Part shown: positions 1-14,000 of the stretch, piece by piece
How the letters are laid out: every line of letters starts with the position of its first letter
How positions within the stretch are numbered: the stretch's first letter is position 1
NCBI GenBank assembly: GCA_030063045.1
Contig: JAQSEB010000029.1
Span: forward strand, 310,001-374,000
DNA length: 64,000 nucleotides
Reading direction: 5' to 3'
From: Pratylenchus scribneri
Lineage: Eukaryota; Nematoda; Chromadorea; Rhabditida; Pratylenchidae
Program-made: the position numbers and the translations under genes
Notes under the pieces: generated by a model
What the model saw: only the letters and a program-made list of their open reading frames with translations
Told to the model about the DNA's origin: nothing
Databases searched by the model: none

Positions 1-1
1 T

Positions 2-1080
2 TTGTTTGGCCCAAATTATTCTTTGGCCGCCGCCACATCCGCCCAATCCCAACAACAACCTCAACAGCCATTCCTTCCACAAATTGTTGGCCCATCCAAC
101 AATTTTATGGCATATCCACCACCGCCACCATTCCCCAACAATAATCTGCCTGATCAATTCCAAAATTTCACTCAAACAATTGGCAGCCAATCTGAGGTCG
201 AAGAAAAGATTCAACCACAATTGGTTGCGAAGAAAAATGCGGCTGCTGGGAATGGACAAGCCAATCAGCAATCGGTGCAACAAAATGGCCAAAATCCACG
301 ACATCGTTATGGACCCGGCACAAACAGTGAGGCATTTTTTCTAATTTGGACTAAATTTAATAAACTCTCATATTTTCGATTAATTTATCCAATAATTTTG
401 GAAATATTAAAATTAGTAATTTCATTGTTTTATGAAATATTTGTTTTCCTTAATATAATTAAGCCTTTAAAAATATATGCCATAATTAATAATTTTTAAA
501 ATTATTTTTGATTGTAGATTTGAGAATTCGTACATCGGCCCAATACCGTGTTGTGTACAATGATTTTCAGAGACGAGAATTGGAGAGGGAATTTGCGGCC
601 CAGGAATTCATCAATACCGAAAGGAAGGCAATGCTTAGTGAAAAATTGCATTTGACGGAAAGGTGAGAGAATTAGCAAAATAAATAATATATATTTTTTA
701 AATATTATTTAGGCAAATCAAAATATGGTTCCAGAACAGGTCAGTCACATTTGGTTTATCCAAATATTACCCAAAAGGGAAGAAAAAACATTCGAGATTA
801 GATCAAAAAGGAATGAGGCAAAATCTTGAGGACACTTTTTGGGGTTTTCAATGGCATTTCCCTTTGTCCCCTTTCCGACATTTCCTCACTTTTCATTTTT
901 CGGGAAAATGATAAATTGGATTGAAAATGATCTTCTTTTATTATTAGGGTCGATTAGAAAATTAGATTATTGTGCCAATATTTTCCCCTCATTTTTAGAC
1001 GGGCGAAAGAAAGGCGGAATGGCAAACGATTTGGACCACCATATGTACAAACAACACAATTCAATCATTTTTATCATTAA
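2..1080 (+). CDS. pal-1: Caudal-type homeobox transcription factor, 3' part (pal-1/CDX-like)
   Basis: The last four exons of a caudal-family homeobox gene; the 5' end lies outside the window. Exons: 2-326, 518-662, 713-739 and 999-1080, all with GT-AG introns and continuous phase. The first exon encodes a Gln/Pro/Asn-rich region. The homeodomain begins near codon LRIRTSAQYRVVY, contains YNDFQRRELEREF and LTERQIKIWFQNR, and ends in RAKERR. Gln at homeodomain position 50 and the YRVVYxDFQRxELExEF motif are typical of Caudal/CDX/PAL-1. Known role of the family: a nuclear DNA-binding protein for posterior patterning. Only about 14 residues follow the homeodomain before the TAA. One homeodomain exon is only 27 nt, and the splice before RAKER falls inside helix 3. 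Family assignment is firm; orthology to pal-1 rather than another caudal paralogue is inferred. Confidence 0.88.
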
Positions 1081-1105
1081 TTAATGCTAATTTATTTTTA
1101 CAATG

Positions 1106-1111
1106 AATAAA
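1106..1111 (+). promoter_or_regulatory. Poly(A) signal AATAAA
   Basis: AATAAA lies 26 nt after the stop codon of the caudal-type gene. The 277 bp between this stop and the stop of the convergent stomatin gene (1358) holds no other gene. Confidence 0.5.
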
Positions 1112-1357
1112 ATGAAAATGATTAAAAATTTGGAATAGTCAATAATTGGGATGGATTTATTCCGTTGGACATTTTTCTATTTATATTATATATAAAATGT
1201 GTCAGTTAATTTTTTAATTTTTTCCCCAAAAACTCCAAAATTTATTGATATAATTTGATTTTTAAAGATTTGACTTTTTCATTTGACCTCAAATACTTTT
1301 TTTGAAAAATTCAACTTCTTTGACCATTCCAATTTTTAATTTTTTTTTTCAAAATTT

Positions 1358-4054
1358 TTATTGTCTTTTTCCGGCCCAAACCATCAATTTGCGTACAAAT
1401 TCCACTGGAATTGGAATCACCACTGTCTGGTTTTTCTGCGTAGAAATTCGGATCAACGTTTGCAAAAAGCGCAAATGAATGGCTGTTGGTGAACCAGCCA
1501 AATGGTCAGCCGCGTCTCGAAGTGAAGGGGATGCCTTTGAAAATGTGGAATAAATTCCTATTTAATTCCAGTTACGTTATGAATGATTTGTATTTTCAGG
1601 AAAGATTTTTGTTTCATTAATTTGTATTTCATTCCAGTTAGATTTTTCCGGAAAGTAATGAGGCAAAACACATTTTCCGGAAAGACTTGTGTTTCGTTCC
1701 GATTAGATTTTTCCGGAAAGAATTGTTTCATTCCGGTTAGATTATTCCGGAAAGAATTGTCTTTCATTCCAGTTAGATTCTTCCGGAAAGAATTGTGTTT
1801 CATTCCGGTTAGATTCTTCCGGAAAGAATTGTGTTTCATTCCGGTTAGATTTTTCCGGAAAGAATTGTGTTTCATTCCGGTTAGATTCTTCCGGAAAGAA
1901 TTGTCTTTCATTCCAGTTAGATTCTTCCGGAAAGACTTGTGTTTCGTTCCGATTAGATTTTTCCGGAAAGAATTGTTTCATTCCGGTTAGATTATTCCGG
2001 AAAGAATTGTCTTTCATTCCAGTTAGATTCTTCCGGAAAGAATTGTGTTTCATTCCGGTTAGATTCTTCCGGAAAGAATTGTGTTTCATTCCGGTTAGAT
2101 TCTTCCGGAAAGAATTGTGTTTCATTCCGGTTAGATTTTTCCGGAAAGAATTGTGTTTCATTCCGGTTAGATTCTTCCGGAAAGAATTGTGTTTCATTCC
2201 GGTTAGATTTTTCCGGAAAGACTTGTGTTTCGTTCCGATTAGATTCTTCCGGAAAGAATTGTGTTTCATTCCGGTTAGATTATTCCGGAAAGAATTGTGT
2301 TTTATTCCGGTTAGATTATTCCGGAAAGAATTGTGTTTCATTCCGGTTAGATTCTTCCGGAAAAATTGTGTTTCATTCCGGTTAGATTTTTCCGGAAAGA
2401 ATTGTGTTTCATTCCGGTTAGATTCTTTAGGGAAAGAATTGTGTTTCATTCCGGTTAGATTCTTCCGGAAAGAATTGTGTTTCATTCCGGTTAGATTTTT
2501 CCGGAAAGAATTGTGTTTCATTCCGGTTAGATTCTTCCGGAAAGAATTGTGTTTCATTCCGGTTAGATTTTTCCGGAAAGAATTGTGTTTCATTCCGGTT
2601 AGATTCTTTAGGGAAAGAATTGTGTTTCATTCCGGTTAGATTCTTCCGGTAAGAATTGTGTTTCATTCCGGTTAGATTTTTCCGGAAAGAATTGTGTTTA
2701 AAGAATTGTATTTTATTTTATTTAGATTTTAATTACCAAAAAGGTTTTTGTTAATACGGAAAGATTTGTGTTTGATTCCATTTTAAATTGACTTTTCCGG
2801 AAAGATTTATTTTTAATTTTAATTCTGCTGGTTATATTTGAGTTTTTCACAAAAGTTTTTTGTTTAATTTGTCAAAAATCTTCTCACATTGAATTCTCCA
2901 GTTGCCGAAACAACTTTGGCGTTTGCCTCACGTGCCGCTTCTGCTTCAGCTGCCAATGCCCTTAGAAGGCCTTTTGGTAGGCGAATGTCCTTCAATTCCA
3001 CCCTTTCCACTTTTATGCCCCATGGATTTGTGCCTTAAAAGTAAAAGGGAAAATGTAATCACAGGGAATTTTTAATGGTATCGCTTGCCTTCGTCCAAAA
3101 TTTCCTTAAAATAGAAAAATAAAATGTTTCCATATTTTAATTTGCTTGCCTGAATAACTTTGGAAATGCCTTCCCTTTCGAGCATTATTTCTGTCAGTGT
3201 TCTAGTACCAAGAATATTCCTAAAAATTTTAAAAAATAAAATAAGTGAATAATAAAATTTGCCTCAATGTTGTTTGGGCCAATTGTTTTGTGCTTAAAGT
3301 GGAATCAACAATGCAAGAAATTGCGGCAATTGGGTCTTTTGTCCGAAAATAAACCGCAGCGTCCACGCTTACAGTTACCGAATCCTTGGTCAACATTTCC
3401 TATAATTATTTTTTAAAGATTTTATGGGAAATGCTTAATTTTATTTTGAATTGGTGTAGGCATAATTTTATATTTTTGATTTTATTTATTTAGGCTAATT
3501 TTATTAAAAATGTCAACATTTTCAGCTAAGTTACAATTTGTAAATATTTATATTGTTCCTTATCAATATGGCTAAATATGAATTAAATAAGACTATATCC
3601 GTGTATAAATTTTTGGGTCAATTAAAACTAACTTGAGAGGGCACATCATAGGATTTTACTCGAAGATCCACTTGGGTTTGATGGTCAATGCATGGCAACA
3701 AGAAAACAATCCCAGGGCCACGTGGACACCCTTCAATAAGTCGGCCAAGCCGGAAAATGACCTTTTTTGATGGAATAAAATGAGGAGAAAATATATTTGG
3801 ATGCTGACCATTCTTTTATATTCATGCACAATTTTTACGCAAAAAAGGAGGGAAACGGGGAAAGTGGCCAAGAAAATGAACCAGGCCAATGCAACAACCA
3901 TGTAATAGCCAAATTCAAGTAAAGATTCTTGGAGTTGAGGAAGTAGGACAGCCGGTTGCAAATAATTATTAATAATATTGCATCGCCGAGGACGTGGAAT
4001 ACTCCGAAGTTTGGCAAATCGACTGCTGCTACTATTAGTCGAATTGGATGTCAT
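1358..4054 (-). CDS. Stomatin-like membrane protein (MEC-2/UNC-1/STO family), complete
   Basis: Seven exons on the minus strand: 3809-4054, 3633-3761, 3263-3399, 3150-3219, 3089-3104, 2888-3033 and 1358-1534 (921 nt, 306 aa). The start is the first ATG of an exon with a short polar N terminus. Next come the stomatin hydrophobic hairpin ([18 protein letters not shown], with its conserved Pro), then the SPFH/PHB domain with [49 protein letters not shown] and [14 protein letters not shown], and a C terminus with RDAADHL and LRFLQTL. Family role (known): a cytoplasm-facing, cholesterol-binding, oligomeric plasma-membrane protein that modulates ion channels. Introns 3, 4 and 5 have GC-AG boundaries and exon 5 is only 16 nt. 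Intron 6 (1535-2887) holds a 36-bp satellite. Which stomatin paralogue this is cannot be decided here. Confidence 0.93.
1600..2700. repeat. 36-bp tandem satellite in stomatin intron 6
   Basis: About 30 head-to-tail copies of a 36-bp unit containing ATTCCGGTTAGATT, CTTCCGGAAAG and AATTGTGTTTC. A few copies carry 1-12 bp deletions, and copies near 2428 and 2610 have TTTAGGG in place of TTCCGG. Because 36 is divisible by 3 and the unit lacks stops in some frames, long repetitive reading frames appear on both strands; they are artefacts. A diverged relative lies in the odc-1 intron at 60000-60540. Confidence 0.95.
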
Positions 4055-5034
4055 TTTGGTCTAAACTCTAAAATATGCGATAAAAATGATTAAAATATTG
4101 TTAATTTATTTGCTTTTTGTTTGCAAAAATGAGGGAAAATTTATGCGAATTTTCCATGGCGATGGTTGACTGGAGGCATAAATAAATAAGTGTCATCCTC
4201 CAATTCTCCTATTTGGATTTTGGAATTCAAATTTGCTTCACCCCTTTTGGCGAGTCGATGGTGTCAAAACTAACAACAATGCCCACAGCCCCCATCCTTT
4301 CACATTGTTCCCTTCTAAAAATTAGCGGTCCATTGTTCCAACATTCTATGGAAAAAAGAAAATATAAAGAGTGCGAACTGCGAACTTTCAAATGAATATT
4401 TGAAAATTAATTTCAAAAAACAAATTTAAATATTTTAATATTAATTCGATATGCTAATAAATTGATTGATAAATAGGGAAAAGCATGGGATTATTTATAA
4501 AATATATTTCACTCAGCAAATAATAAGCCAACTCAGTCAGCCTTCGGTCATGCCATAGTCCAAATTCTTGGCTTAATGTGAGATGGGGGAATTGAATGAA
4601 GGGAAAGAAGGCAAAAGAAGTAATTTGACCCAAAAAAGGCAAAAATTCCATGCCATCTAGAAGTCCACAAATATTTATAATCCACAAATGTTGGATTGGA
4701 AACAAGAATAAGGAAAAGCGCCTCGATTAGGGCCAAGAAATTTAAATAGCGCAACATTATATTGTTGGCATTGGCGTGAAATTGTGAAATGGTGTGGAAA
4801 TGGCGATAAAAAACAAGGCAAAAACACTAAAAATGGCCCCATAGGGAATTCATAGCATCATTTACAAATATATATTGCCTTTAAAATAAGCATTTATGCA
4901 GAGTAAAATGGAAAATATGATTAATTCGTTATTAATATTGAAAAAGAATTTTATACTAAATTTTCCAATACATTTTGGATTTTAATGCTTAATTTAAATG
5001 ATTATGCAAGCGAGATATGTTTTTAATTCATCTT
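4055..5034. other. Intergenic: stomatin upstream region and che-3 3' flank
   Basis: 980 bp between the stomatin ATG and the che-3 stop, both genes on the minus strand. I see no coding exon with recognisable similarity. It should contain the stomatin promoter and the che-3 3' UTR, but no motif can be pinned down. Confidence 0.5.
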
Positions 5035-8000
5035 TTAATCGGCGTTCAAAAACAATGCCACTCCGGCAAGAATCCACAAATTTTTCTGCTTTTCTGGACA
5101 TGTAACCGAAATTCGCAGGATCAGCTCCCGGCGATCAATGTCGGCAAATAGGGGTAACGAAAGTGAGTTTGTTTGTTCATTTTGTGCCTGAAAATAATTC
5201 CCATTTATTAATCGGATACACTTTTTTTTTAATAAATCGAAAACACATTTTTCTTAATAAATCGAAAACACATTTTTCTTAGTTAATCGAATACACATTT
5301 TTCTTAGTTAATCGAAAACAAATTTTTCTTAGTTAATCGAAAACACTTTTTTCTTAGTTAATTGAAAACACATTTTTCTTAATTAATCGAAAACACATTT
5401 TTCTTAGTTAATCGAAAACACATTTTTCTTAGTTAATCGGAAACACATTTTTCTTAGTTAATCGGAAACATATTTTTCTTAGTTAATCGAAAACACTTTT
5501 TTCTTAGTTAATTGAAAACACATTTTTCTTAATTAATCGAAAACACATTTTTCTTAGTTAATCGAAAACACATTTTTCTTAGTTAATCGGAAACACATTT
5601 TTCTTAGTTAATCGGAAACACATTTTTCTTAGTTAATAAAAAACACATTTTTCTTAGTTAATCGGAAACACATTTTTCTTAGTTAATCGGAAACACATTT
5701 TTCTTAGTTAATAAAAAACACATTTTTCTTAGTTAATCGGAAACACATTTTTCTTAGTTAATAAAAAACACATTTTTCTTAGTTAATCGGAAACACATTT
5801 TTCTTAGTTAATCGGAAACACATTTTTCTTAGTTAATAAAAAACACATTTTTCTTAGTTAATCGGAAACACATTTTTCTTAGTTAATAAAAAACACATTT
5901 TTCTTAGTTAATCGAAAACACTTTTTTCTTAGTTAATTGAAAACACATTTTTCTTAATTAATCGAAAACACATTTTTCTTAGTTAATCGAAAACACATTT
6001 TTCTTAGTTAATCGGAAACACATTTTTCTTAGTTAATCGGAAACACATTTTTCTTAGTTAATAAAAAACACATTTTTCTTAGTTAATCGGAAACACATTT
6101 TTCTTAGTTAATCGGAAACACATTTTTCTTAGTTAATAAAAAACACATTTTTCTTAGTTAATCGGAAACACATTTTTCTTAGTTAATAAAAAACACATTT
6201 TTCTTAGTTAATCGGAAACACATTTTTCTTAGTTAATCGGAAACACATTTTTCTTAGTTAATAAAAAACACATTTTTCTTAGTTAATCGGAAACACATTT
6301 TTCTTAGTTAATAAAAAACACATTTTTCTTAGTTAATCGGAAACACATTTTTCTTAGTTAATAAAAAACACATTTTTCTTAGTTAATCGGAAACACATTT
6401 TTCTTAGTTAATCGGAAACACATTTTTCTTAGTTAATCGGAAACACATTTTTCTTAGTTAATCGGAAACACATTTTTCTTAGTTAATCGGAAACACATTT
6501 TTCTTAGTTAATAAAAAACACATTTTTCTTAGTTAATCGGAAACACATTTTTCTTAGTTAATCGGAAACACATTTTTCTTAGTCAATCGAAAACACATTT
6601 TTCTTAGTTAATCGGAAACACATTTTTCTTAGTTAATCGGAAACACATTTTTTTTAGTTAATAAAAAACACATTTTTCTTAGTTAATCGGAAACACATTT
6701 TTCTTAGTTAATCGGAAACACATTTTTCTTAGTTAATCGGAAACACATTTTTCTTAGTTAATAAAAAACACATTTTTCTTAGTTAATCGGAAACACATTT
6801 TTCTTAGTTAATCGGAAACACATTTTTCTTAGTTAATCGGAAACTCATTTTTCTTAGTTAATAAAAAACACATTTTTCTTAGTTAATCGGAAACACATTT
6901 TTCTTAGTTAATAAAAAACACATTTTTCTTAGTTAATCGGAAACACATTTTTCTTAGTTAATCGAAAACACATTTTTTTTCTTAGTTAATCGAAAACACA
7001 TTTTTCTTAATTAATCGAAAACACATTTTTCTTAGTATTTTTAATACCTCTTCAGTCCAATAAATATTCAAATTTGGAATTTCCGAAAATGGAGCGGCAC
7101 TCGGAGTTACTGTTCGTAATTCTCTGCCATCAAAAAGTGCGCCCTGAATGCGCAAACTTCTCAAGGTCATTGTTGGGGCATTTTGAGCTTCGTTGGTAAT
7201 TTGGCCATCCACTTGCCAAGAGGTGGCCAATTGGAGAGAATCCATGCTTTTCTTCATTTTTCTTTAATTTAAAAATAATTTATTTATTTTCAATTCTATT
7301 TCTTGACCTTGCTGAATATTGCCTAAAAGCATTCAGCAATGTACCAGGCCGAAACAATTGGGCCAAATTTATTTTTGAACTCAATAATTGCTTGGATTGT
7401 GCAGAAATCAATAATGCTTGGGTGCTTTTCACTTTGTAAATTAGCGATTCCAAATATTGTGTGGGCACTGTTGGTCCAGTCCAAAGTGCATCTCATGCTA
7501 TTGGAATCTTTGGAAAAAAATGATAAATTTATTGAAAATTCGGAATAAATTTTTTACTTGAAATTGCAAAAGTGATTGGGCCATTTCAATGGTTTTCTTC
7601 TCCGGTAATTCATTCCCCTTTATGGCCCGACTAATTGCGGAAAGAGAGGAATGAATGAATTGCATCAAATTTAGGGAATAAATGAATTCCAATTGAAGAA
7701 TTTCAGTCAATGGATCATCGCTGGCTCGATTTATTTTATTTCCAGAAGATTCTGCTGAAAAGATAAAAGTGAATAACTTAAATAAAAATATTTTCTTTAT
7801 TCACTTCTTTGGCCAATTTGTGTTGCCGAAATTGGTCGACTATTCCTTCGTTGTTGTGCCGTTTTTAAAAGTTCAGGATGCTGTTGATTTAGCCGTTTCC
7901 ATAAATTCAACAGTGGATTCAATGAATCCGCCCATAATTGTCGATTAAATGCATTTTGATTTATTTCATTTGTGGCCAATATATTTGTATTTGTGAGGGC

Positions 8001-11000
8001 GGATGCAGTAATTAAAAGTCTCAATTTTGAGACAACATTCCCACTTTGAGCCATATCCCATGAGAGCATAATATTTCGGGGAAGCCAAAGCAATTCGGCA
8101 CGATCATTCACCGGCAATGTCGACTCAATCCATTTACAATATTCCTAATAAATTGTTTCAAAAATTAGGACAGTCATAAAAATTTCTATGAAATCCCACT
8201 GAATATTGTCCAAACATTGGCATTTTCAATCCAATTGCCAATTCTCCTCCATTTCCATCAACCATTTCCGTATTGAATAATTCTTTGAGGAAGGCTAAAA
8301 GCACTCGATTGTCCAATTCAATTTCAATTCTTCCCCCATAAATTGCATTCATCATTAGTCCACGGAATTGTTCCCAATCGACGCTTCTCAAATTGGCCTT
8401 TTCTTTTATGGCAAATTGTGAATCCAATGAATGTTTGGCTGCACGCAAATCGGCACCAGAAAATTCATAAAATCTAAAATTATTATTTTAACTTAAAGTA
8501 TATTTCTTTTGGCATTTACTTTAGCCATGATTGTGGAATGAAATTTCGCCGTTCCTGTGCCACTGCATTTAGCCAATGTAAAAGGAAAATGGCCTTCAAT
8601 TTTGGCACATTCCTTTCGGCCTCATTCCCTGGTTGGCCAATATAATTCCGTTCCAAATTTTTGCGAATTCCTGGAGGCGTTTCATATGTCGCCTTCAAAC
8701 ATGTTTGCAAGAAAACCACTGGTAAATGTTCATCCGGTTCGGCGGTTAACCAGAGGCGAAATTCCGAATTCAATTGTTGTTCCTTTTGTGCCATTCCAAT
8801 TTCGGTCAACAATTTCCCAGCCATCGATGGCACCAAATGAACATTATGAAGGCATAACCAATCTCCATTCCGCGTACATTTTCTCAACAAATCCAAAATT
8901 GTCCATTCCGAACCAGGTTGGCCCAAAGACATTTGATGGAATTTTTGTTGATTTCCACCAAAATGTTTTTGGGCATATTCAGCCAATTCGGCAGTGGGAT
9001 CTACCGAAGAACCGGGAGCAATCAACAAAAGGATTGGCTGCGACGCCGATGATTCCTCACGATGCATTGAGGTAAAGTTCAATGTTGGCGCATTCAACGA
9101 TTCAACGCCCAATATTTTTGATGCGAAACGAATTATGCCAGAATGAAGGCGATCGGGGCGAAGTGCCTACAAAAATATAATTTTGATACTATTTAACGAT
9201 TCAGAGATCAGAGGTTTATCCTAGATCCATCAACCCTATAATCAATCGATAGAACTCTCAAGAAATCATTTGATTATATTTTGCCTTTTTTCTTTTGAAA
9301 GAATTACCTGCAAAATGAGCACTCGCTGAAAATCGCTCAATTTTGAGGCTACACTCGGCGGATAAGCATTTTCGCATTCCGTCGACTTCATAAAGCCAGC
9401 CCAAGTTTGTTGATCGCCAATTTGCATTGCCTGGAACAATGAGGGCAAATGTGTTTGGATTTTTTCCACTGCAATTTTCTTTTCCCTTTCAAGCCATCCA
9501 ATTTGACTGATTAGGGCATTCGGCGATGGTTCATTTGTTTGATGCAACATTCCAGTGAATAATTCCCATTCATTTCGGGCGAATATGCCGGGTTGTGCAG
9601 TTTCATGCACAAATTGCATTGCAAACATCAAACGATCCTCTTTGAACAGTGAACGCGAAACAAATTCGAAAAGGCGGAGTCGAAGACGACGATAAGTTCT
9701 AAAAAGGCATAAATTTAGTGTAAAATCAAACAATTTTGGCAAAAACCTTTCCAAACGATCCTTTTCTTCTCCTGCTTTGATTTCACCACCTCCAACAAAA
9801 AATTTGCGAAAAAGTGCGATGCAATCATTCACACTGAATTGGTAGCATTGTTTGATGGAATGGAGTGGACGGATGGCAAAATAGAGTTGGGCACAGCGCT
9901 GGGCAAATGGCAGGAATGCATCCCGCTGGGAGTCAATTTGGGCCCGCAATTGTTGGGATTGGGCTAAGCCCTGCGAAATTAAAATTATTGCTTTTTTTTT
10001 TAATTTTCTAAAGGATAATATGAAATAACCCTTTAATTTAAATCATTTAATTCATAATATAATTATTTTCAAAAAAATACCAAATCCAATTTGACTCTCT
10101 AATAATTCTATTTTTAATACCGCGGCATGAAAAACTTTGAAATTTTTAATCATATATCCTTAATTTTAGGGTAATAGAACTTTTGTTTTAATTCAGCCAA
10201 CCTTTATTTTTTATTGAATTTTCAAAATTTTCTATTAAAATGAATTTTTAACAAATTTTTAAATTAATTTTCACAGGATTCTACCTCAGAAACTTTGTCC
10301 GCTTTTTCTTTACTTTCATTCAACGATTCCAAAAGAGTTGTATTCTCCAACAATGAACCCGTCGAAACGGCCAATTCCTCCAACAATGTTTGCTCAATTT
10401 GATCCAATTGCATTTTTAGACTTTCCATTTGACTACTTAATTGGCCAGAATTTCGTTCCAATTCTGGCTTTTCCAATTGAATGGCCAATCCCAACAATTG
10501 AGAGGCAAAACCCGAACGAGTGATGGAAAAGTTGATTTCCGTGAGGGTACCCCGGGCATGTTCGGCCAAATGGCAATGTTCATTTCGGGTGCAGAGGAAA
10601 AGACGAAATTTGTCATTGAAATCAACCTAAAAATATTCAAAAATATAAAATATTAATTCCATTTATTCGCTACTTGTTTTTCGCCCAATTGAACGGCCAA
10701 ACGAGTGCCAATACTTTTGAATTCCTTTCGCAATAATGGAATCAATGCTGGCTCAATGGCATCGTCCACTTCATCCACGATTAGGATTTTGCCAAAACGA
10801 ACGGCCAATTCAATCTGAATACAAATATTTTTAAAAGGATATTATTCAATTTGTCAAATAAATGATTGAAATTACCGAAAAAGAAAACATAAATAATGCA
10901 TAAAAATGTTATGGTTTATCCTATACATTCACCAACCAAATATATCAGAAATTGGATAGAGCTGGTCAAGACGCATTGAATGGTTTATAATTTGTTATGG

Positions 11001-14000
11001 TTTGGTCAACAATTAAAGGGTATTAAACGGTTTAAACCAATTTTGGTTTGGTCAACAATTAAAAGGTATTAAACGGTTTAAACCCATTTTGGTTTGGTCA
11101 ACAATTAAAGGGTATTAAACGGTTTAAACCAATTTTGGTTTGGTCAACAATTAAAGGGTATTAAACGGTTTAAACCCATTTTGGTTTAATGCTTCAAAAC
11201 TAAGTTAGAATAATTTAAAACCAAGCCAAAACATAATTAAATGATGCGTCAGACGAGATCTATACATTGATGTGTATTAGTTTATAGATCTAAGAAGAAT
11301 TGCTATTTTTAGGAAAATAAAATAATTTCCATAGTTAATTTTATTATTTCATTTTTTGCCTGTGTCATCAAATCCGGCTGACTAGCCCGCAACAATTCGA
11401 TGCTCGATGATTTTTTGTTGAAATGATTCAACAAAAATGTGGTAATTGCCCCACTTGGATCAATAATAAATGGTGTTTCTTTTGTGCGGAATAAAATGGC
11501 CGCATTCTCCAAAGCAAGTCTATTTGGAGGCATCCCCTCTGCCTTCCATCCCAATTGTTCGGTTTCAGATGCCAAAAATGTGAGTAAATCGAAGCCTTCT
11601 GGCAATTGGCATAATCCACTCCATTCCCGCATTGTGGCCGAACGAATCTCCTCCGTTGCTCCTCCCAAAAATGTCATAAAGGCGGCACCTTGGAATTATC
11701 ATTTCATTTAATATTAAATTATTTTAAAATTTAAAATTTTCTTTAAAGTATCGATTTAATTAATTTGAAAAATTTTTAACAGGGGAAATTTCAATATTGT
11801 CATTTTTATATAGAGAGGGCACATATTTTTTGTATGTTTGTTCAGTAAGAAGATAATATTCTGGAAATTGATATTTGATAGCCCAAAATGTTCTCTTCAT
11901 TATTTATAATATTACGAATTTAAATATATAAAAATTTGATTGCCTTTGAGTTTAGTATATTCGACTTTTGTGGAAAAACTGTTTTTCTACAATGTAAGTT
12001 TTAAAAAATAATCAAGCCACTTATTAGAGGACAAATATGATTTTTCAATGATATCGCCTTTTTAAATTGGTTTCTCCTCGTTCTGTTATGGCTAAATGTA
12101 GGACATGTGGTTTGAAAGGAATTATTGAATTTTCACCTTTAAAATTGTAATAAAAATTTCCCATTTTTTCGCCGAGTAATTATATATATTTCACTGATTG
12201 AAATTTCAAATTTCCACATTTTTAATTATATAAATATTTACCAATTAAGCAGCAATTTTCGGCTGTTCTCATTTCCGCCTCCAACTGTTTTTGCTGGTCC
12301 TGCCATCGGGCATATTCCCCACCCAATCTTTCGACCAATTTTCCGGCAACCACAATTGTTGCCTCCTCTCGGTCCAAATCAATTTTGATTTCGGTTGCCT
12401 CTTTCATTGATGCCTCAAATTTTGCCTTCAATTCGTCCACTTTTTTATCCAATGATTTTAGCCCTTTTGACAATTCATTCATTTGTTTTTCAGCTGCGCT
12501 CAAATTTTTCACCAATGAATCTTTTTTCTGCTCCAATGGGGCAATTTTCTCGATGATAATTGCATATTGCAAATTTGCCGTGACCCAGGCGGCCAGTGGG
12601 GCCGCAGCTAAGAAAAAATAATTCTCTCATTTTTGTACCGAAATTCCAAACCAGCGGATGCCCTTTTCGCATTTTTTGGATCAAATGATGCGGCCTTTGC
12701 CTTCACCAAAGTGCCAACTTTCTTGGCCATATCCGGTGTAATCCTCCGCGCATCAAAATTGATAATATCCTCTTTGACCCCAGATTTGGCCAGGAATTTG
12801 CGCATTGCTTCCCAAGAAGCATCCAAAATGCCCATAAAAAGTAGGACGGCTTGCAGAATATCCCGAATTGCTTCGGGTGGTGCCCGTAAACTTCTGACTT
12901 CGGTCAAGCTTTCCGTCTTGATTGAGCCAACGGCTTCTCTGGCCGCTTTGAGCAGTGGTTCAACCTAAAAAGCATATAAAGATGACTTAGGAATTAAATT
13001 CTAAACTCAAGAATATTAGCCTTAAATATGTCAAAAATTCGTAAAAGTTGTCAAAATTCATTATAATATAATTTTAAAAAATAATTTTAAAATGATATTA
13101 TATTATATGATTTGAAATGAATTTTGATATTTTAAATTAATTAAAGTTAACATATTTGAATAGAATGGCAATAAATAATCTATAAGAACTGTAACTTTTA
13201 ATTGAGAACATTATAAAAGATATAAAAATCCCGAAAAAGATTTAAAAAATGTGAAAAATTCCATAAAAATGTCAAAATTAATTATAATATATTTTTGAAA
13301 ATTAATTAAAAATTTTTATGAAGGTATTGAAATAATAAAAATAATAGGTCTTGTCCTGTAGTTTAATATGAAGAAGTAAATTATAAAAAAAATTGAAAAT
13401 TCCCAAAAAAGTTCATTCATATTTTAAAAATGTCAAAAAATACTTTAGGGTAATTTTTTGAATTTTTTAATTAATCAAAAATCATCATCGATGATTTGAA
13501 TTTAATCAAATACCTTACTTTTCTTTTGTAACTTGGGAGGATGTAGAATTGTAAAAATTTTTCAAAATTTCAATTCTCATCATAAATATGTGAAATATCA
13601 TAAAAACTGTATGCATAATATAGTTTTTGGAATTTAAATTTTAAATTTATTAAATGCCTTTTTAAATTTAAATTCACAAAGAAATTTACCTCGCTTAATT
13701 GTTTTTCAATGACTTTTTTCTGCTCCTCAATTTTCACATTTTCTGCCTCCGTTGCACTTTTCAATTGTTCCATATCCGCCTTTTGTTCGGTTGCCCCAGT
13801 CATACTTCTCGTTATTTCGGCCAATGCCGCATTGGCCTCTGCCTGCTTTTCGGCCAATAATTTCGACTTTTTTGCTGCTTTCTTTTGTAATTTTGCCACC
13901 GATGTCCTTGTCTCCGTCAATTTATCCACTCCGGCTTTCAACCGTTGAAGCCGTTTTTCAATTGTGCTTTTCTTTGTTTCCATTAATTCATGGAAATTGT

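Noticed and set aside
1742..2639. Long open frames on both strands (283 and 210 codons) with a 12-residue repeat
   Set aside because: They follow from a stop-free 36-bp tandem repeat whose length is a multiple of three; no leader, intron or homology, and they lie inside a stomatin intron.
8557..9075. 172-codon plus-strand frame
   Set aside because: Shadow of the che-3 exon 8520-9166 on the opposite strand.
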